Assembly: GCF_038397725.1 (NCBI RefSeq)
Contig: NZ_CP151634.1
Coordinates: 3,944,378 to 4,008,377, forward strand
Source: Microbacterium sp. LWO13-1.2
GTDB lineage: Bacteria; Actinomycetota; Actinomycetes; Actinomycetales; Microbacteriaceae
DNA length: 64,000 nucleotides
Reading direction: 5' to 3'
Positions 33,842-42,915 of this stretch are shown piece after piece. Every line of letters begins with the position of its first letter. The first letter of the stretch is position 1. Position numbers and translations under genes: made by a program. The notes beneath the pieces were generated by a model that saw only the letters and a program-made list of their open reading frames with translations, ran no database searches and was not told the origin of the DNA.

Positions 33842-36800
33842 CTACGAGGTGCGACGACGACGGGCGACGAACAGCCCGAGGCCGAGCGCGAGCAGCAGAA
33901 CCGCCAGCACGACGTAGGGAGCGGAATCCGCACCCGTGGTCGCGAGACCGTTGCCGTTGCCGTTTCCGTTGCCGCCCGCTGCGGTGACGGTCAGAGAAGC
34001 GGTTGCCTCGGCGCCATCCGGCTGGATGACGGCGATGGTGTGCTTCCCCGCGGAGGTGTTCTTCGGAATGGTGACCGTGGCCGAGAACGTTCCGTCCTCA
34101 TTCACCGTGACAGCCCCGACCTTCACCGGAGTGGATCGCAGTTCGATGACGAGTTCGGCCCCGGCATCGAAGCCCTCGCCCGATACCGTGACGGTGCCGC
34201 CTGCGGCGACGGTGACGTCACTCAGCGAGATCTCGCCGGAGGCAACCGGCGCATCGGCGAACACCATCGGAATGACGACCGACGTTCCCGTGCCGGCGAC
34301 GGCGACGTCGAGCTGCTGCTCGCCGTAGACGCCCTCAGGCACCGTGAATGTCAGGCTCGACCGCCCCGCCTCGTCCGTCGTGTCGACGGCGACCGGATCG
34401 ATCGCGCCCGAGGCCAGCTCAGTGTCACCCAGCGTGAGCGACACAGCGCCCGGCGCTGCTTCGCCACCGGTGAAGGCGAGCGACGACAGCGAGACCGTGA
34501 CCTCGTCGCCGGGGCTGTAGCCATCGGCGTCCGCCGCGCTGACCGTGACGCCGACCGCGCGCTGAGCGAGATCCGGCGACGCGGTCTTGTTCGCCTCGAA
34601 CCAGTCGACCATCGACTGCAGGTCGACCTTGCCGGTGTCGGCCTTGTTCTTGCCCTCGGCGAAGGTGAAGAAGTTGTCGCCACCGGCTGCCAGGAACGAG
34701 TTCGCCGCCACGGAGTATGTGGCCGCCGGGTCGATCGCCACGCCGTCGAGCGTGATCGAGGTGATCCGCGCACCCGCCGCAGCCGCAGGGTCGTAGGTGT
34801 ACTCCAGCCCCTCGGATACGCCGAGCTTGAGGAACGGTCGCGCTGCTGCCGCCGGCTGCCACTGCTCCTCCAGCACCTGCTTCAACTGCGCACCGGTGAG
34901 GTCGAGCGTGACCAGCGTGTTGGCGAACGGCTGCACGGTCGCGGCCTCACGGAACGTGACGTTGCCCGCCGGGTCCGTGTCACCGGTCGCCGCGTGCTTC
35001 AGATTCGCCCGCAGACCGCCCGGGTTCATCAACGCGAGGTCAGCACCCGTCGACCACTTCTGCACGTCGGCGACGAAGTTGCCGAGAGTGGATTCCCCAC
35101 CGCGGTTGTCGGTCTTGCCATCGCTCTGACGCGCACGGTTGAAATCGGCCGTGATGTCACCGACCTTGACGGCTCCGAGCACATCGGCTTCGGCCTTGGC
35201 CGCATCGACGATCGACTGCACCTCCGGCACGGCCGGGTACAGCGGTACCGAGACCTTGTCGACGAGCTTGGTGAGCGGCTTGATCTCGTTGGTGATGGAG
35301 ATCAGCTCGTGCGACTTCGCGTCGACCTGGATGTTCATCAGGCCGAGGTTCTCGCCGTACTGCCCTGCCGAGACGACCGGGCGGCCCTCGATGACGTGGT
35401 TGTAGGCGAGGTGCGTGTGCGCGGAGACGATGGCGTCGACGTCCTGGTCGACCCCGTAGACGATCTCACCGAGCGGCGATTCCGGGGTGACGCTGGACAG
35501 TTCGACGCTCGCGGCGCCCTCGTGCACGAGCAGGATGATGACATCCGCCTCACCGTTCGACGGGTCGCCGTCGCGCAGGTCGTCGGCCACGGCGTTCACG
35601 GAGTCGACGATACTGCGCACCTCGAGATCCGCGATGCCGTCCGGCGAGACGAGCGAGCCGAGATCCTCGGTGACAGCACCGACGAAGCCGACCTTGACAC
35701 CCTGCAGCTCCTTCACCCAGGCCGGGGCGAGCGCGGGCTCGCCGGTCTCGGTGACGAAGACGTTCGCCGAGATGTACTCCCAGTCGGCGCGGTCCTGCAC
35801 CCGGCCTTCCAGATCGGCCCATCCCTGGTCGAACTCGTGGTTGCCCGCGGCGCTCACGTCGAGACCGGCCGCGTTGAGCGCGTCGATCGTGGGGTTGTCA
35901 TCGTTGATGAACGACGTGAACGTGGAGGCGCCGATCAGGTCGCCGGCTGCAGCGAAGATCGTGTTCGGGTTGGCCTCGCGGAACTGCTTGACCGCACCGG
36001 CCATGACGGCGGCACCGGCCGCGGTGCCATCCGCCTCGATACGACCGTGGAAGTCGTTCATCGTGACGACGTCGATGCTCACGGGCGGGAGGTCGCTCGA
36101 GACGCCGACGACGATCGGGTCGTGGTCGCTGGAGCGGAACGGCGTTCCCGTCTCGGTGGCCGCGTACGCGAAGCCGCGGTCGCTCCACTCCGGCGAGTTG
36201 ATGCCCCATACACCGGCACCCGTGATGGATGCCGACAGCTCAGGCGACGCGATGACGTGGTCGAGCGAGCCGAGCTCGCCGTCGAACGAGTACGTGTACT
36301 GGCCCGACGCCTTGTCGGCGACGAGGTCGCTCCAGCCCGCCGACGTGAACACGTCGATCGGGTCTTCCTTGCCGTAGGCGTTGAAGTCACCGATCAGCAG
36401 CAGGTCATCGCTGCCCGACGTCGACTTCAGCTCCTCGGTGAAGGCGAGCAGCGACTGCGCCTGCTCGACGCGGTCCGCGTTGAAGAATCCCTGCCCGTCG
36501 GCCGGCTCCGAGGTGCCGTCCTTCGGATCGGACTTCGACTTGAAATGGTTCGCGACGACCGTGACGACACGGCCGTCGATGTCGAACGCCTGGGCGATGG
36601 GCTCGCGGGCGTTGCCCCACACCGACTCATCGATGACGGTCGCGCTGTCGCCCTTCAGGGTGACCGCGTCCTTCTTGTAGATGATGGCGTTGGTGATGTA
36701 GTCGGTCGTCGCCGCGTCGCTGAGCGCCGCGGGGGTGGGAACGTACGCCCAGACCTCGCTGCCGGCCGCAGCGTTCAGGCCGGCGACCAGATCGGCGAGC

Positions 36801-38179
36801 GCCGAATCGATCGGCTTGCCGAGCTTGACCGAGTTCTCGATCTCCATGAGCGCGACGATCTCGGCATCCAGCCCGTTGATCGCCGAGACGATCTTGGACT
36901 TCTGGATGGCGAACTGCTCAGCGTTCGCTGCCCCGCGGGCATCCGGGTTCTCGGTCTTCAGCGTCGTGAAGTAGTTGTAGACGTTGAAGGACGCGACCTG
37001 TGCATCGCCGCCCACCTCCGGGGCGGATGCGGTACGCGGGTTCGTCGATGCGAAACCCACCTTCAGATCTGCCGGGGAGGCGTCGTCGATCGGCACCACC
37101 GGCTGCAGGCGCCAGTCGTCGAAGCCCCACTGGAGGACGTAGCCGTTGTCGCCGAATTCGACGGTGTCGCCGCTGCGGACGACCTCGTCCTTCGTGAAGT
37201 AGGGCTGCTCACCCGGGTGGTTCTTGTTGGTGACCTGCAGCGACCAGCCGTCATCGAGGAAGATGCGGTTCGCGCGGTTCTCCGCGGCGATCGCCGCCGC
37301 CTCGCCGCCCGGACGCGTCGTCTCGGTGCTCTTGACGTTCAGGTCGGCGCCGGCGTTCAGCCAGAGCGCGCCGAAGTTGTAGAGCTGGTGGCTGGAGGCC
37401 AGGCGGTAGGTGCCGGCCGGAGCCACGTACATGTTCTCGTACTGTTCGCGGTCTGCGCCGAGCACGGTGTCGGGCAGCGGCGTCGCGGCGGGCACGCCTG
37501 CGCCGGCGGTGACGACCTCGATGCCCTCGATCGCTGCCGGGCTGACCTGGGTCTGGCCGAAGTACTCGCTCACGGCACCGGTCACCGAGACGAGGTCGCC
37601 GATGTTGAGCGCAGGTGCGAGCGCGTTCAGGAACACGAAGATGCCGTCGGACGCGCCGGGCGTGGCATCCGTGGCACCGCCGGCGCCCTGCGTCTGGATG
37701 ACGATGCCCTTGTAGCCGCCGGTGCGATAGTCGGCGGTGACGACGCCCTCGATCGTGACGGTCTGCCCGGTGAGCGGGGAGACGTCAGTAGTGCCCTGCA
37801 CCTCGGCGATCGTGTGCGTCGCCGGGGTCGCGGCAAGCGGGGCGACCGGGGCGGCCTCTTGCGGCACGACCTCTTCGGCCACCTTCGCGTCGGGAGCCGG
37901 GGTGTCCTCGTCGGGGACCTCGGCATCCGGCGCGGGGGTCTCCGGAGCTGCCGTCTCGGCGGTCGCGTCCTCCGGGGCCGGGGTCGTCGGCGCCGAAGTC
38001 TCCGTCGTGGAGACGGCCGGCGCATCGACGGGCTGCTCGACCGCGAGCGCCGGGGCGGCGCTCATCGGGCCGATGACGAGAGCGACTGCCGTGGTCAGGG
38101 CGAAAGCGCCTGCACGCCCCCGCTTCCGGTTCACGGATGATTCGAGGCCCTTGCGGGCATCGTCGGGGACAAGCATCAT
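33842..38179 (-). CDS. Cell-wall-anchored endonuclease/5'-nucleotidase fusion (ExeM/NucH-like + UshA-like)
   Basis: The 1445-residue protein has a signal peptide (cut after about residue 46), a long Pro/Ala/Thr/Glu-rich linker (about 50-130) and an OB-like domain (about 135-260). An endonuclease/exonuclease/phosphatase domain follows, with NVYNYFTTL, EIVALMEIENSV, VVANHFKSKS, LLIGDFNAYGKEDP and SSDHDPIVVG (about 390-700). The 5'-nucleotidase metallophosphatase starts VVTMNDFHGRIE (about 700) and includes AAGDLIGAS, AAGNHEFDQG and AHTHLAYN, with its C-terminal domain after it. Ig-like modules and LATTG (1412-1416), a hydrophobic helix and RRRRTS end the protein. It probably degrades extracellular DNA to nucleosides and phosphate. 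GGAG lies 10 bases before the ATG. Confidence 0.92.
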   Translation of the reverse strand: MMLVPDDARKGLESSVNRKRGRAGAFALTTAVALVIGPMSAAPALAVEQPVDAPAVSTTETSAPTTPAPEDATAETAAPETPAPDAEVPDEDTPAPDAKVAEEVVPQEAAPVAPLAATPATHTIAEVQGTTDVSPLTGQTVTIEGVVTADYRTGGYKGIVIQTQGAGGATDATPGASDGIFVFLNALAPALNIGDLVSVTGAVSEYFGQTQVSPAAIEGIEVVTAGAGVPAATPLPDTVLGADREQYENMYVAPAGTYRLASSHQLYNFGALWLNAGADLNVKSTETTRPGGEAAAIAAENRANRIFLDDGWSLQVTNKNHPGEQPYFTKDEVVRSGDTVEFGDNGYVLQWGFDDWRLQPVVPIDDASPADLKVGFASTNPRTASAPEVGGDAQVASFNVYNYFTTLKTENPDARGAANAEQFAIQKSKIVSAINGLDAEIVALMEIENSVKLGKPIDSALADLVAGLNAAAGSEVWAYVPTPAALSDAATTDYITNAIIYKKDAVTLKGDSATVIDESVWGNAREPIAQAFDIDGRVVTVVANHFKSKSDPKDGTSEPADGQGFFNADRVEQAQSLLAFTEELKSTSGSDDLLLIGDFNAYGKEDPIDVFTSAGWSDLVADKASGQYTYSFDGELGSLDHVIASPELSASITGAGVWGINSPEWSDRGFAYAATETGTPFRSSDHDPIVVGVSSDLPPVSIDVVTMNDFHGRIEADGTAAGAAVMAGAVKQFREANPNTIFAAAGDLIGASTFTSFINDDNPTIDALNAAGLDVSAAGNHEFDQGWADLEGRVQDRADWEYISANVFVTETGEPALAPAWVKELQGVKVGFVGAVTEDLGSLVSPDGIADLEVRSIVDSVNAVADDLRDGDPSNGEADVIILLVHEGAASVELSSVTPESPLGEIVYGVDQDVDAIVSAHTHLAYNHVIEGRPVVSAGQYGENLGLMNIQVDAKSHELISITNEIKPLTKLVDKVSVPLYPAVPEVQSIVDAAKAEADVLGAVKVGDITADFNRARQSDGKTDNRGGESTLGNFVADVQKWSTGADLALMNPGGLRANLKHAATGDTDPAGNVTFREAATVQPFANTLVTLDLTGAQLKQVLEEQWQPAAAARPFLKLGVSEGLEYTYDPAAAAGARITSITLDGVAIDPAATYSVAANSFLAAGGDNFFTFAEGKNKADTGKVDLQSMVDWFEANKTASPDLAQRAVGVTVSAADADGYSPGDEVTVSLSSLAFTGGEAAPGAVSLTLGDTELASGAIDPVAVDTTDEAGRSSLTFTVPEGVYGEQQLDVAVAGTGTSVVIPMVFADAPVASGEISLSDVTVAAGGTVTVSGEGFDAGAELVIELRSTPVKVGAVTVNEDGTFSATVTIPKNTSAGKHTIAVIQPDGAEATASLTVTAAGGNGNGNGNGLATTGADSAPYVVLAVLLLALGLGLFVARRRRTS

Positions 38180-38275
38180 TCGGGTGGTCTCCTCGACATT
38201 GCAGACGGAAACGGCGGCTCTCATGAAGCGCCGTCGCGATGCGCACCGGACTCCCAGCGCACACACATGTTAGGG

Positions 38276-38304
38276 AGCATACGGAGCAGCAGGGACATCC
38301 TCAA
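38276..38304 (-). promoter_or_regulatory. Promoter of the nuclease/nucleotidase gene
   Basis: Minus-strand TTGAGG (38304-38299) and TATGCT (38281-38276) are 17 bases apart, a good sigma-70-type fit. It implies a leader of about 90 bases. No PhoB-like box is evident by eye. Confidence 0.6.
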
Positions 38305-38416
38305 CGGTGTTTGCCTATTCGTCACCTGGCGCTCACCCGATCGCACAAATCGTTCGGAGGAAGCACACAATTGGCCGCTCAGGTGCGCAAAACGGTGTGC
38401 GCGATTGCGCGGATCG

Positions 38417-39217
38417 TCAGGCGGATGCCGCGCCAGCGGCATCCTCGAAGTCCTCGACCTCGCGCTCCCAGGCGTCCTTGGCGAGCCGGTACCAGAGGTA
38501 GAAGGCGAAGCCGGCGAAGATCGCCCACTCGGCGGCATAGAAGATGTTCAGCCAGTTGACCGGAGAGCTCTCGTCGGGCGCCGGCGACGCGATGTCGACG
38601 AGTCCGTCCGGGGCCTCCGCGGCGGCGAGGTAGGGCCGGTAGACATCGAGCTGTTCGATGTCATGCCATCGACTGAGAAGCATCGCCGTCGACATCCGAT
38701 TCATCTGGGACGGGTCGTCGCGCGGCGGCACGACCGCGCCCTCATCGGAGATGATGCGTCCGATGATCGCTGTTTCGGTGCCGGTGGCATCTGCGTTCAG
38801 TGCCTCGACGGCGGCATCGGCCGTCTCGCGGTCGGGAGCCCACCCCAGCGCGACGGCGATCGAGGTGCGCTCAGCCACCCGCAGCTGGCCGGTCACCCAG
38901 AAGCCCTCGACGTCGTCGTTGAAACGCTGAGACACGACGAGGAAGTCGTCGGAGACCCACGTCCCCTCCGTGGAAACCCGCTGACCGACCTGCGGCTCCG
39001 GCAGGTACTCGCCGACGGCCACGACGTCGGTGAGCGGCAGCACTTCCTCGGTCGCACCGGGTACCGGCGGGTCGCTGTCGATGGCTCGGCCCAACTGCCA
39101 TTGCCCGAGCCAGGCGAACACCCCGGCGACGAGCAGGCACAGCACGAGCATCCCGATCCAACGACCGCGGAGCATCACCTCACGCAGGGTGGGCGGGAAC
39201 AGCAATGGCGACGTCAC
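38417..39217 (-). CDS. SURF1-family protein
   Basis: The 266-residue protein has an N-terminal helix WIGMLVLCLLVAGVFAWLGQWQLGRA and a large external domain (GEYLPEPQVGQRVSTEGTW, WVTGQLRV, ALGWAPDRETAD). A C-terminal helix with NWLNIFYAAEWAIFAGFAFYLWYRL completes the SURF1 arrangement of two helices flanking a domain. SURF1 proteins help assemble cytochrome c oxidase. The GTG at 39217 lies 17 bases after the guaB3 stop, so the two are probably co-transcribed. The spacer 38180-38416 holds the divergent nuclease promoter and nothing else I can identify. Confidence 0.9.
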   Translation of the reverse strand: MTSPLLFPPTLREVMLRGRWIGMLVLCLLVAGVFAWLGQWQLGRAIDSDPPVPGATEEVLPLTDVVAVGEYLPEPQVGQRVSTEGTWVSDDFLVVSQRFNDDVEGFWVTGQLRVAERTSIAVALGWAPDRETADAAVEALNADATGTETAIIGRIISDEGAVVPPRDDPSQMNRMSTAMLLSRWHDIEQLDVYRPYLAAAEAPDGLVDIASPAPDESSPVNWLNIFYAAEWAIFAGFAFYLWYRLAKDAWEREVEDFEDAAGAASA

Positions 39218-39234
39218 GATGGAGTGCGCGACCC

Positions 39235-40356
39235 TCAGGCCTCGTACGGGGCGAGCACGACCTCGACCCGCTGGAACTCCTTGAGGTCGGAATAGCCCGT
39301 GGTCGCCATCGACTTGCGCAGCGCACCGATGAGGTTCGCCGTGCCGTCCGCGACGGGAGCCGGCCCGTACAGGACCTCCTCGAGCGTTCCGATGCCCTCG
39401 ACGGCGACACGGTGGCCCCGCGGAAGCTTCGGGTGGTGCGCCTCGGGTCCCCAGTGGAATCCGCGCCCCGGTGCGTCGGTGGCTCGTGCGAGCGCAACGC
39501 CCAGCATGACGGCATCCGCGCCCATGGCGAGCGCCTTGACGATGTCGCCCGAGGTACCGACGCCGCCATCGGCGATCACGTGCACATAGCGTCCGCCGGA
39601 CTCGTCGAGGTAGTCGCGGCGCGCGGCGGCGACATCGGAGACGGCAGTGGCCATCGGCGCGTGGATGCCGAGGGTGGCGCGCGTCGTCGAGGCCGCTCCC
39701 CCGCCGAAGCCGACGAGCACGCCAGCGGCACCGGTGCGCATGAGGTGCAGGGCCGCCGTGTAGGTGGCGGCGCCGCCGACGATGACGGGAACGTCGAGGT
39801 CGTAGATGAACTTCTTGAGGTTCAGCGGCTCGGCGACACTGGAGACGTGCTCGGCCGACACCGTGGTGCCGCGGATCACGAACAGGTCGACGCCGGCGGC
39901 GGCGACGGTGTCGTAGAACTCCTGGGTGCGCTGCGGGGTGAGCGATCCGGCGACCGTGACGCCGCCTTCGCGGATCTCGGCGAGACGGCGCGTGATGAGT
40001 TCGGGCTTGATGGGCTCGGAGTACAGCTCCTGCATCCGCACCGTCGCCTTCTCATCGCTGAGACCGGCGATCTCCGCGAGCAGCGGCTCCGGGTTCTCGT
40101 AGCGGGTCCACAGGCCCTCGAGATCGAGGACGCCGAGGCCGCCGAGCTGCCCGAGCATGATCGCCGTCTGCGGGCTCACCACGGAGTCCATCGGGGCGCC
40201 CAGCACCGGGATCTCGAAGCCGAAGGCGTCGATGGTCCATGCGGTCGAGACATCCTCGGGGTTGCGCGTGCGCCGTGACGGCACCACCGCGATGTCGTCG
40301 AACGTGTACGCACGACGCGCACGCTTTCCTCGGCCGAGCTCGATCTCCATGGTCAC
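39235..40356 (-). CDS. GuaB3-family IMP dehydrogenase-related protein
   Basis: The 373-residue TIM-barrel protein has RRAYTFDDIAVVPSRRTRNPEDVSTAW and APMDSVVSP near the start and [28 protein letters not shown] (about 255-282). No CBS domains are present. It is the GuaB3 subfamily found with GuaB in actinobacteria, where the usual catalytic cysteine loop SICTT is not conserved; the physiological reaction is uncertain. GTG at 40356 has a TAGTCT -10 box 6 bases upstream. ATG at 40350, 7 bases after GGAGG, is an equally serious candidate. Confidence 0.9.
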   Translation of the reverse strand: MTMEIELGRGKRARRAYTFDDIAVVPSRRTRNPEDVSTAWTIDAFGFEIPVLGAPMDSVVSPQTAIMLGQLGGLGVLDLEGLWTRYENPEPLLAEIAGLSDEKATVRMQELYSEPIKPELITRRLAEIREGGVTVAGSLTPQRTQEFYDTVAAAGVDLFVIRGTTVSAEHVSSVAEPLNLKKFIYDLDVPVIVGGAATYTAALHLMRTGAAGVLVGFGGGAASTTRATLGIHAPMATAVSDVAAARRDYLDESGGRYVHVIADGGVGTSGDIVKALAMGADAVMLGVALARATDAPGRGFHWGPEAHHPKLPRGHRVAVEGIGTLEEVLYGPAPVADGTANLIGALRKSMATTGYSDLKEFQRVEVVLAPYEA

Positions 40357-40362
40357 CCCTCC

Positions 40363-40368
40363 AGACTA
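40363..40368 (-). promoter_or_regulatory. -10 box of the guaB3 gene
   Basis: Minus-strand TAGTCT ends 6 bases before GTG 40356 and 12 before ATG 40350. The intervening GGAGG could equally serve as a ribosome-binding site for the ATG. Confidence 0.45.
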
Positions 40369-40399
40369 CCGGGCACCGGCCGCGGCATCGGCTTCCGGC

Positions 40400-42088
40400 T
40401 CAGCGCACCCGAGCAACGCGCTTCTCATCCCAGACCGGCACGTCCGATTCATAGACCTCGCCGTCGGAGCCGAAGACGAGGAATCGATCGAACGACCGCG
40501 CGAACCAGCGATCGTGGGTGACGGCGAGCACTGTTCCTTCGAACCGCGAGAGCGCGTCTTCGAGCGCCTCGGCGGATTCGATGTCGAGGTTGTCCGTCGG
40601 CTCGTCGAGCAGCAGCAGCGTGGACCCTGCGAGCTCGAGCAGCAGCACCTGGAACCTCGCCTGCTGACCACCGGAGAGCGACTCGAAGGTCTGCTGCGCC
40701 TGACGGACGAGACCGTAGCGGTCCAGCGCCGAGCTCGCGGCATCCCTCGGCATCCCGGCGCGCCGATCGTCGCCGCGGTGCAGGATCTCGAGCAGCGTGC
40801 GTCCGATGAATTCCGGATGCGCATGCGTCTGGGCGAACAGCCCAGGCACGACGCGGGCACCGAGCACGGCACGTCCGGTATGCGAGACCTCGCTCAACTG
40901 CTCACCGGTCGACGTGACGTGCCCCAGCGTCGAATCCGGGTCGCTGCCGCCGCGGGCGAGCAGTCGCAGGAAGTGCGATTTCCCCGAGCCGTTCGAGCCG
41001 AGCACACCGACTCGATCCCCGTACCAGACCTCGGCGTCGAAAGCCCTCATCAGACCAGCCAGCTCCAGGCCGGTGGCCACGACCGCGCGCTTGCCGGTTC
41101 GTGCCCCGCGCAGACGCATGTCGAACTCCTGAGCCGGCGGCCTCTCCTCGGGCGGGCCGGCTTCCTCGAACTTCCGCAGCCGGGTCTGAGCGGCCTGGTA
41201 GCGCGAGGCGAAACCGTCGTTCGCGGATGCCTTCACCTTGAGGTTCGCGACGAGGATCCGCAGTTTCTCATGCTGCTCGTCCCATCGCCGGCGCAACTCG
41301 TCGAGCCGGTCCATCCGGTCGATGCGCGCCTGGTGGTAGGTGGCGAAGCCGCCACCGTGCACCCAGGCGGTGGCACCCGCACCGCCCGGTTCGAGGGTGA
41401 TCAGGCGATCGGCCGCCCTCGCCAGCAGCTCCCGGTCGTGCGAGACCAGGAGCACCGTCTTCGGCGTCTGACGCAGCTGTTCCTCGAGCCAGCGCTTGCC
41501 CGGTACGTCGAGATAATTGTCCGGCTCGTCGAGCAGCAGCACCTCGTCGGGTCCGCGCAGCAGCGCCTCCAGCGCGAGCCGCTTCTGCTCCCCGCCGGAG
41601 AGCGAGGTGAGTTCGCGGTACCGCGCCCGTTCGTACGGCACGCCGAGGGCGGAGACGGTGCACTGATCCCAGACGGTCTCGTGCTCGTAACCACCGGCAT
41701 CCGCGTACTCGGAGATCGCCGAGGCGTACGCCATCTGCGTGTCGTGCTCATCGCGCTCGATGAGTGCGTTCTCGGCAGCCTCCAGCGCCTCAGCCGCCGC
41801 TCGGATCCGCCGGGGCGCGACCCGGACCAGGAGTTCCTGCACGGTCTGCCCCGGCTCGCCGTGTCCGACGAACTGGTCCATGACGCCGAGGCCGCCGTCG
41901 ATCGTGACGACTCCCCCGTCGGGAGCCAGATCGCCACGCACGATCCGCAGCAGCGTCGTCTTGCCGGCGCCGTTCGGTCCGATGAGCGCGCTCGTCGAGC
42001 CGGCACCCACCCGGAACGTCACCTCATCGAGCAGTGGTCTGCCATCCGGCAGCGTCAGCGAAACGCTGGAAACATCGATATACCCCAC
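40400..42088 (-). CDS. ABC-F family ATPase
   Basis: The 562-residue protein has two ABC cassettes and no membrane domain. The first has LIGPNGAGKTTLLRIV, LSGGEQKRLALEALL and LLLDEPDNYLDV. The second has LGSNGSGKSHFLRLL, LSGGQQARFQVLLLEL and LLLDEPTDNLDIESAEALEDAL. A charged linker (about 245-300) joins them. ABC-F proteins act on the ribosome as translation factors or antibiotic-resistance factors; the class here is not determined. The second Walker A ends GKSH rather than GKST/GKTT. GTG at 42088 is chosen because family similarity begins there and GGAAGG lies 12 bases upstream; the true start is uncertain. Confidence 0.88.
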   Translation of the reverse strand: MGYIDVSSVSLTLPDGRPLLDEVTFRVGAGSTSALIGPNGAGKTTLLRIVRGDLAPDGGVVTIDGGLGVMDQFVGHGEPGQTVQELLVRVAPRRIRAAAEALEAAENALIERDEHDTQMAYASAISEYADAGGYEHETVWDQCTVSALGVPYERARYRELTSLSGGEQKRLALEALLRGPDEVLLLDEPDNYLDVPGKRWLEEQLRQTPKTVLLVSHDRELLARAADRLITLEPGGAGATAWVHGGGFATYHQARIDRMDRLDELRRRWDEQHEKLRILVANLKVKASANDGFASRYQAAQTRLRKFEEAGPPEERPPAQEFDMRLRGARTGKRAVVATGLELAGLMRAFDAEVWYGDRVGVLGSNGSGKSHFLRLLARGGSDPDSTLGHVTSTGEQLSEVSHTGRAVLGARVVPGLFAQTHAHPEFIGRTLLEILHRGDDRRAGMPRDAASSALDRYGLVRQAQQTFESLSGGQQARFQVLLLELAGSTLLLLDEPTDNLDIESAEALEDALSRFEGTVLAVTHDRWFARSFDRFLVFGSDGEVYESDVPVWDEKRVARVR

Positions 42089-42184
42089 GAGCGTGGCCGT
42101 CCTTCCGCCCGTGTACCGAGCCGACCAGGCTATCAGCTGCGAGCCGGACACGCGTCCGTTGCTCGTCTCGCCCCGAGCCGGGAG

Positions 42185-42235
42185 AAATCCCGAGGAGAGG
42201 GCGATCCTCGCGGGCTCGTCCTGTCCTCGGGATTT
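42185..42235 (-). terminator. Terminator between osmC and the ABC-F gene
   Basis: AAATCCCGAGGA and TCCTCGGGATTT form a 12-base stem around a 27-base loop, 19 bases past the OsmC stop. An inner CGAGGA copy could pair with the same 3' arm, giving an alternative weaker hairpin. Confidence 0.6.
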
Positions 42236-42253
42236 TTCCTGTCGTGCGGATGC

Positions 42254-42805
42254 TCAGACGAGCACTCCCGAGGTCGGAACCGGGTTCGCGAACAGGTCGA
42301 GCACCGGGCAGTGCGCGTCGACGACCTGGCGGAGGTTCTCGTACTGCTGCTCGGTGTCGGGACCGGTGATGGCGACCGCCACCCGGACATCGTGGAATCC
42401 GGCGCGCCCGGACTCGTCGATCCCGAAGAGCTTGCGCACATCGAGGTCGCCTTCCGCGGTGATCTCGATCTCGTCGATCGTGAGGCCGAGCGCCTGTGCG
42501 TAGAGGCGGAACACCACGACCTGGCACGAGACGAGGGCGCCGAGGGCGTACTCGACGGGGCTGGCCGCGAGGTCATCGCCCGCGAGGCCAGCGGGCTCGT
42601 CGACGAGGAAGCGGTGCTTGCCCGCACGGATCTCGGTCGCGACCGCACCGATGCCACGGCCGGTGACCTTGTAGGTGAGTCCAGCGGTGCCGGGATCAGC
42701 AGCGATGCGCTCGTTCCATGCCGTTCCGGCTTCGGTGAGCCGCGCGGCTCGCTCCTCGGGGGTGACGTCGATGATGGTTTCGATCTGTTCCTGGATGAGA
42801 GTCAT
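42254..42805 (-). CDS. OsmC-family peroxiredoxin-like protein
   Basis: The 183-residue protein has the OsmC fold. FLVDEPAGLAGDDLAASPVEYALGALVSCQVVVFRLYAQ holds the first redox cysteine (about residue 95), and VDAHCPVLDLFANPVP holds the second (about 168). OsmC/Ohr proteins reduce organic hydroperoxides. This longer form with IEITAEGDLDV belongs to the OsmC/YhfA side rather than Ohr. A leaderless -10 box lies 6 bases upstream of the ATG. A direct-repeat array further upstream suggests regulation by a dedicated factor. Confidence 0.9.
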   Translation of the reverse strand: MTLIQEQIETIIDVTPEERAARLTEAGTAWNERIAADPGTAGLTYKVTGRGIGAVATEIRAGKHRFLVDEPAGLAGDDLAASPVEYALGALVSCQVVVFRLYAQALGLTIDEIEITAEGDLDVRKLFGIDESGRAGFHDVRVAVAITGPDTEQQYENLRQVVDAHCPVLDLFANPVPTSGVLV

Positions 42806-42811
42806 GACGCG

Positions 42812-42817
42812 ACCGTA
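42812..42817 (-). promoter_or_regulatory. -10 box of the osmC gene, leaderless
   Basis: Minus-strand TACGGT ends 6 bases before the ATG at 42805. Confidence 0.45.
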
Positions 42818-42855
42818 AACGAGCGCGGCCCGTCTTCGACGGGGGCACTGTCACC

Positions 42856-42904
42856 GACCGTCATCGTGCGTTGCAGACCGTCATCCCACGTCGCGGGCCG
42901 TCAT
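42856..42904. repeat. Three direct repeats at exact 20-bp period upstream of osmC
   Basis: GACCGTCATC occurs at 42856 and 42876, and GGCCGTCATA at 42896. Relative to the osmC transcript the array covers about -50 to -100, where an activator could bind. Confidence 0.6.
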
Positions 42905-42915
42905 ACGCTCGTCGT

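Noticed and set aside
33665..38140. Very long open frame antisense to the nuclease/nucleotidase gene
   Set aside because: It is a shadow produced by high GC at third codon positions. Its translation is Arg/Asp/Val-rich without domains, and the opposite strand has clear catalytic motifs.
42254..42805. Ohr-type organic hydroperoxide resistance protein
   Set aside because: Length and motif arrangement fit the longer OsmC/YhfA side better than Ohr.
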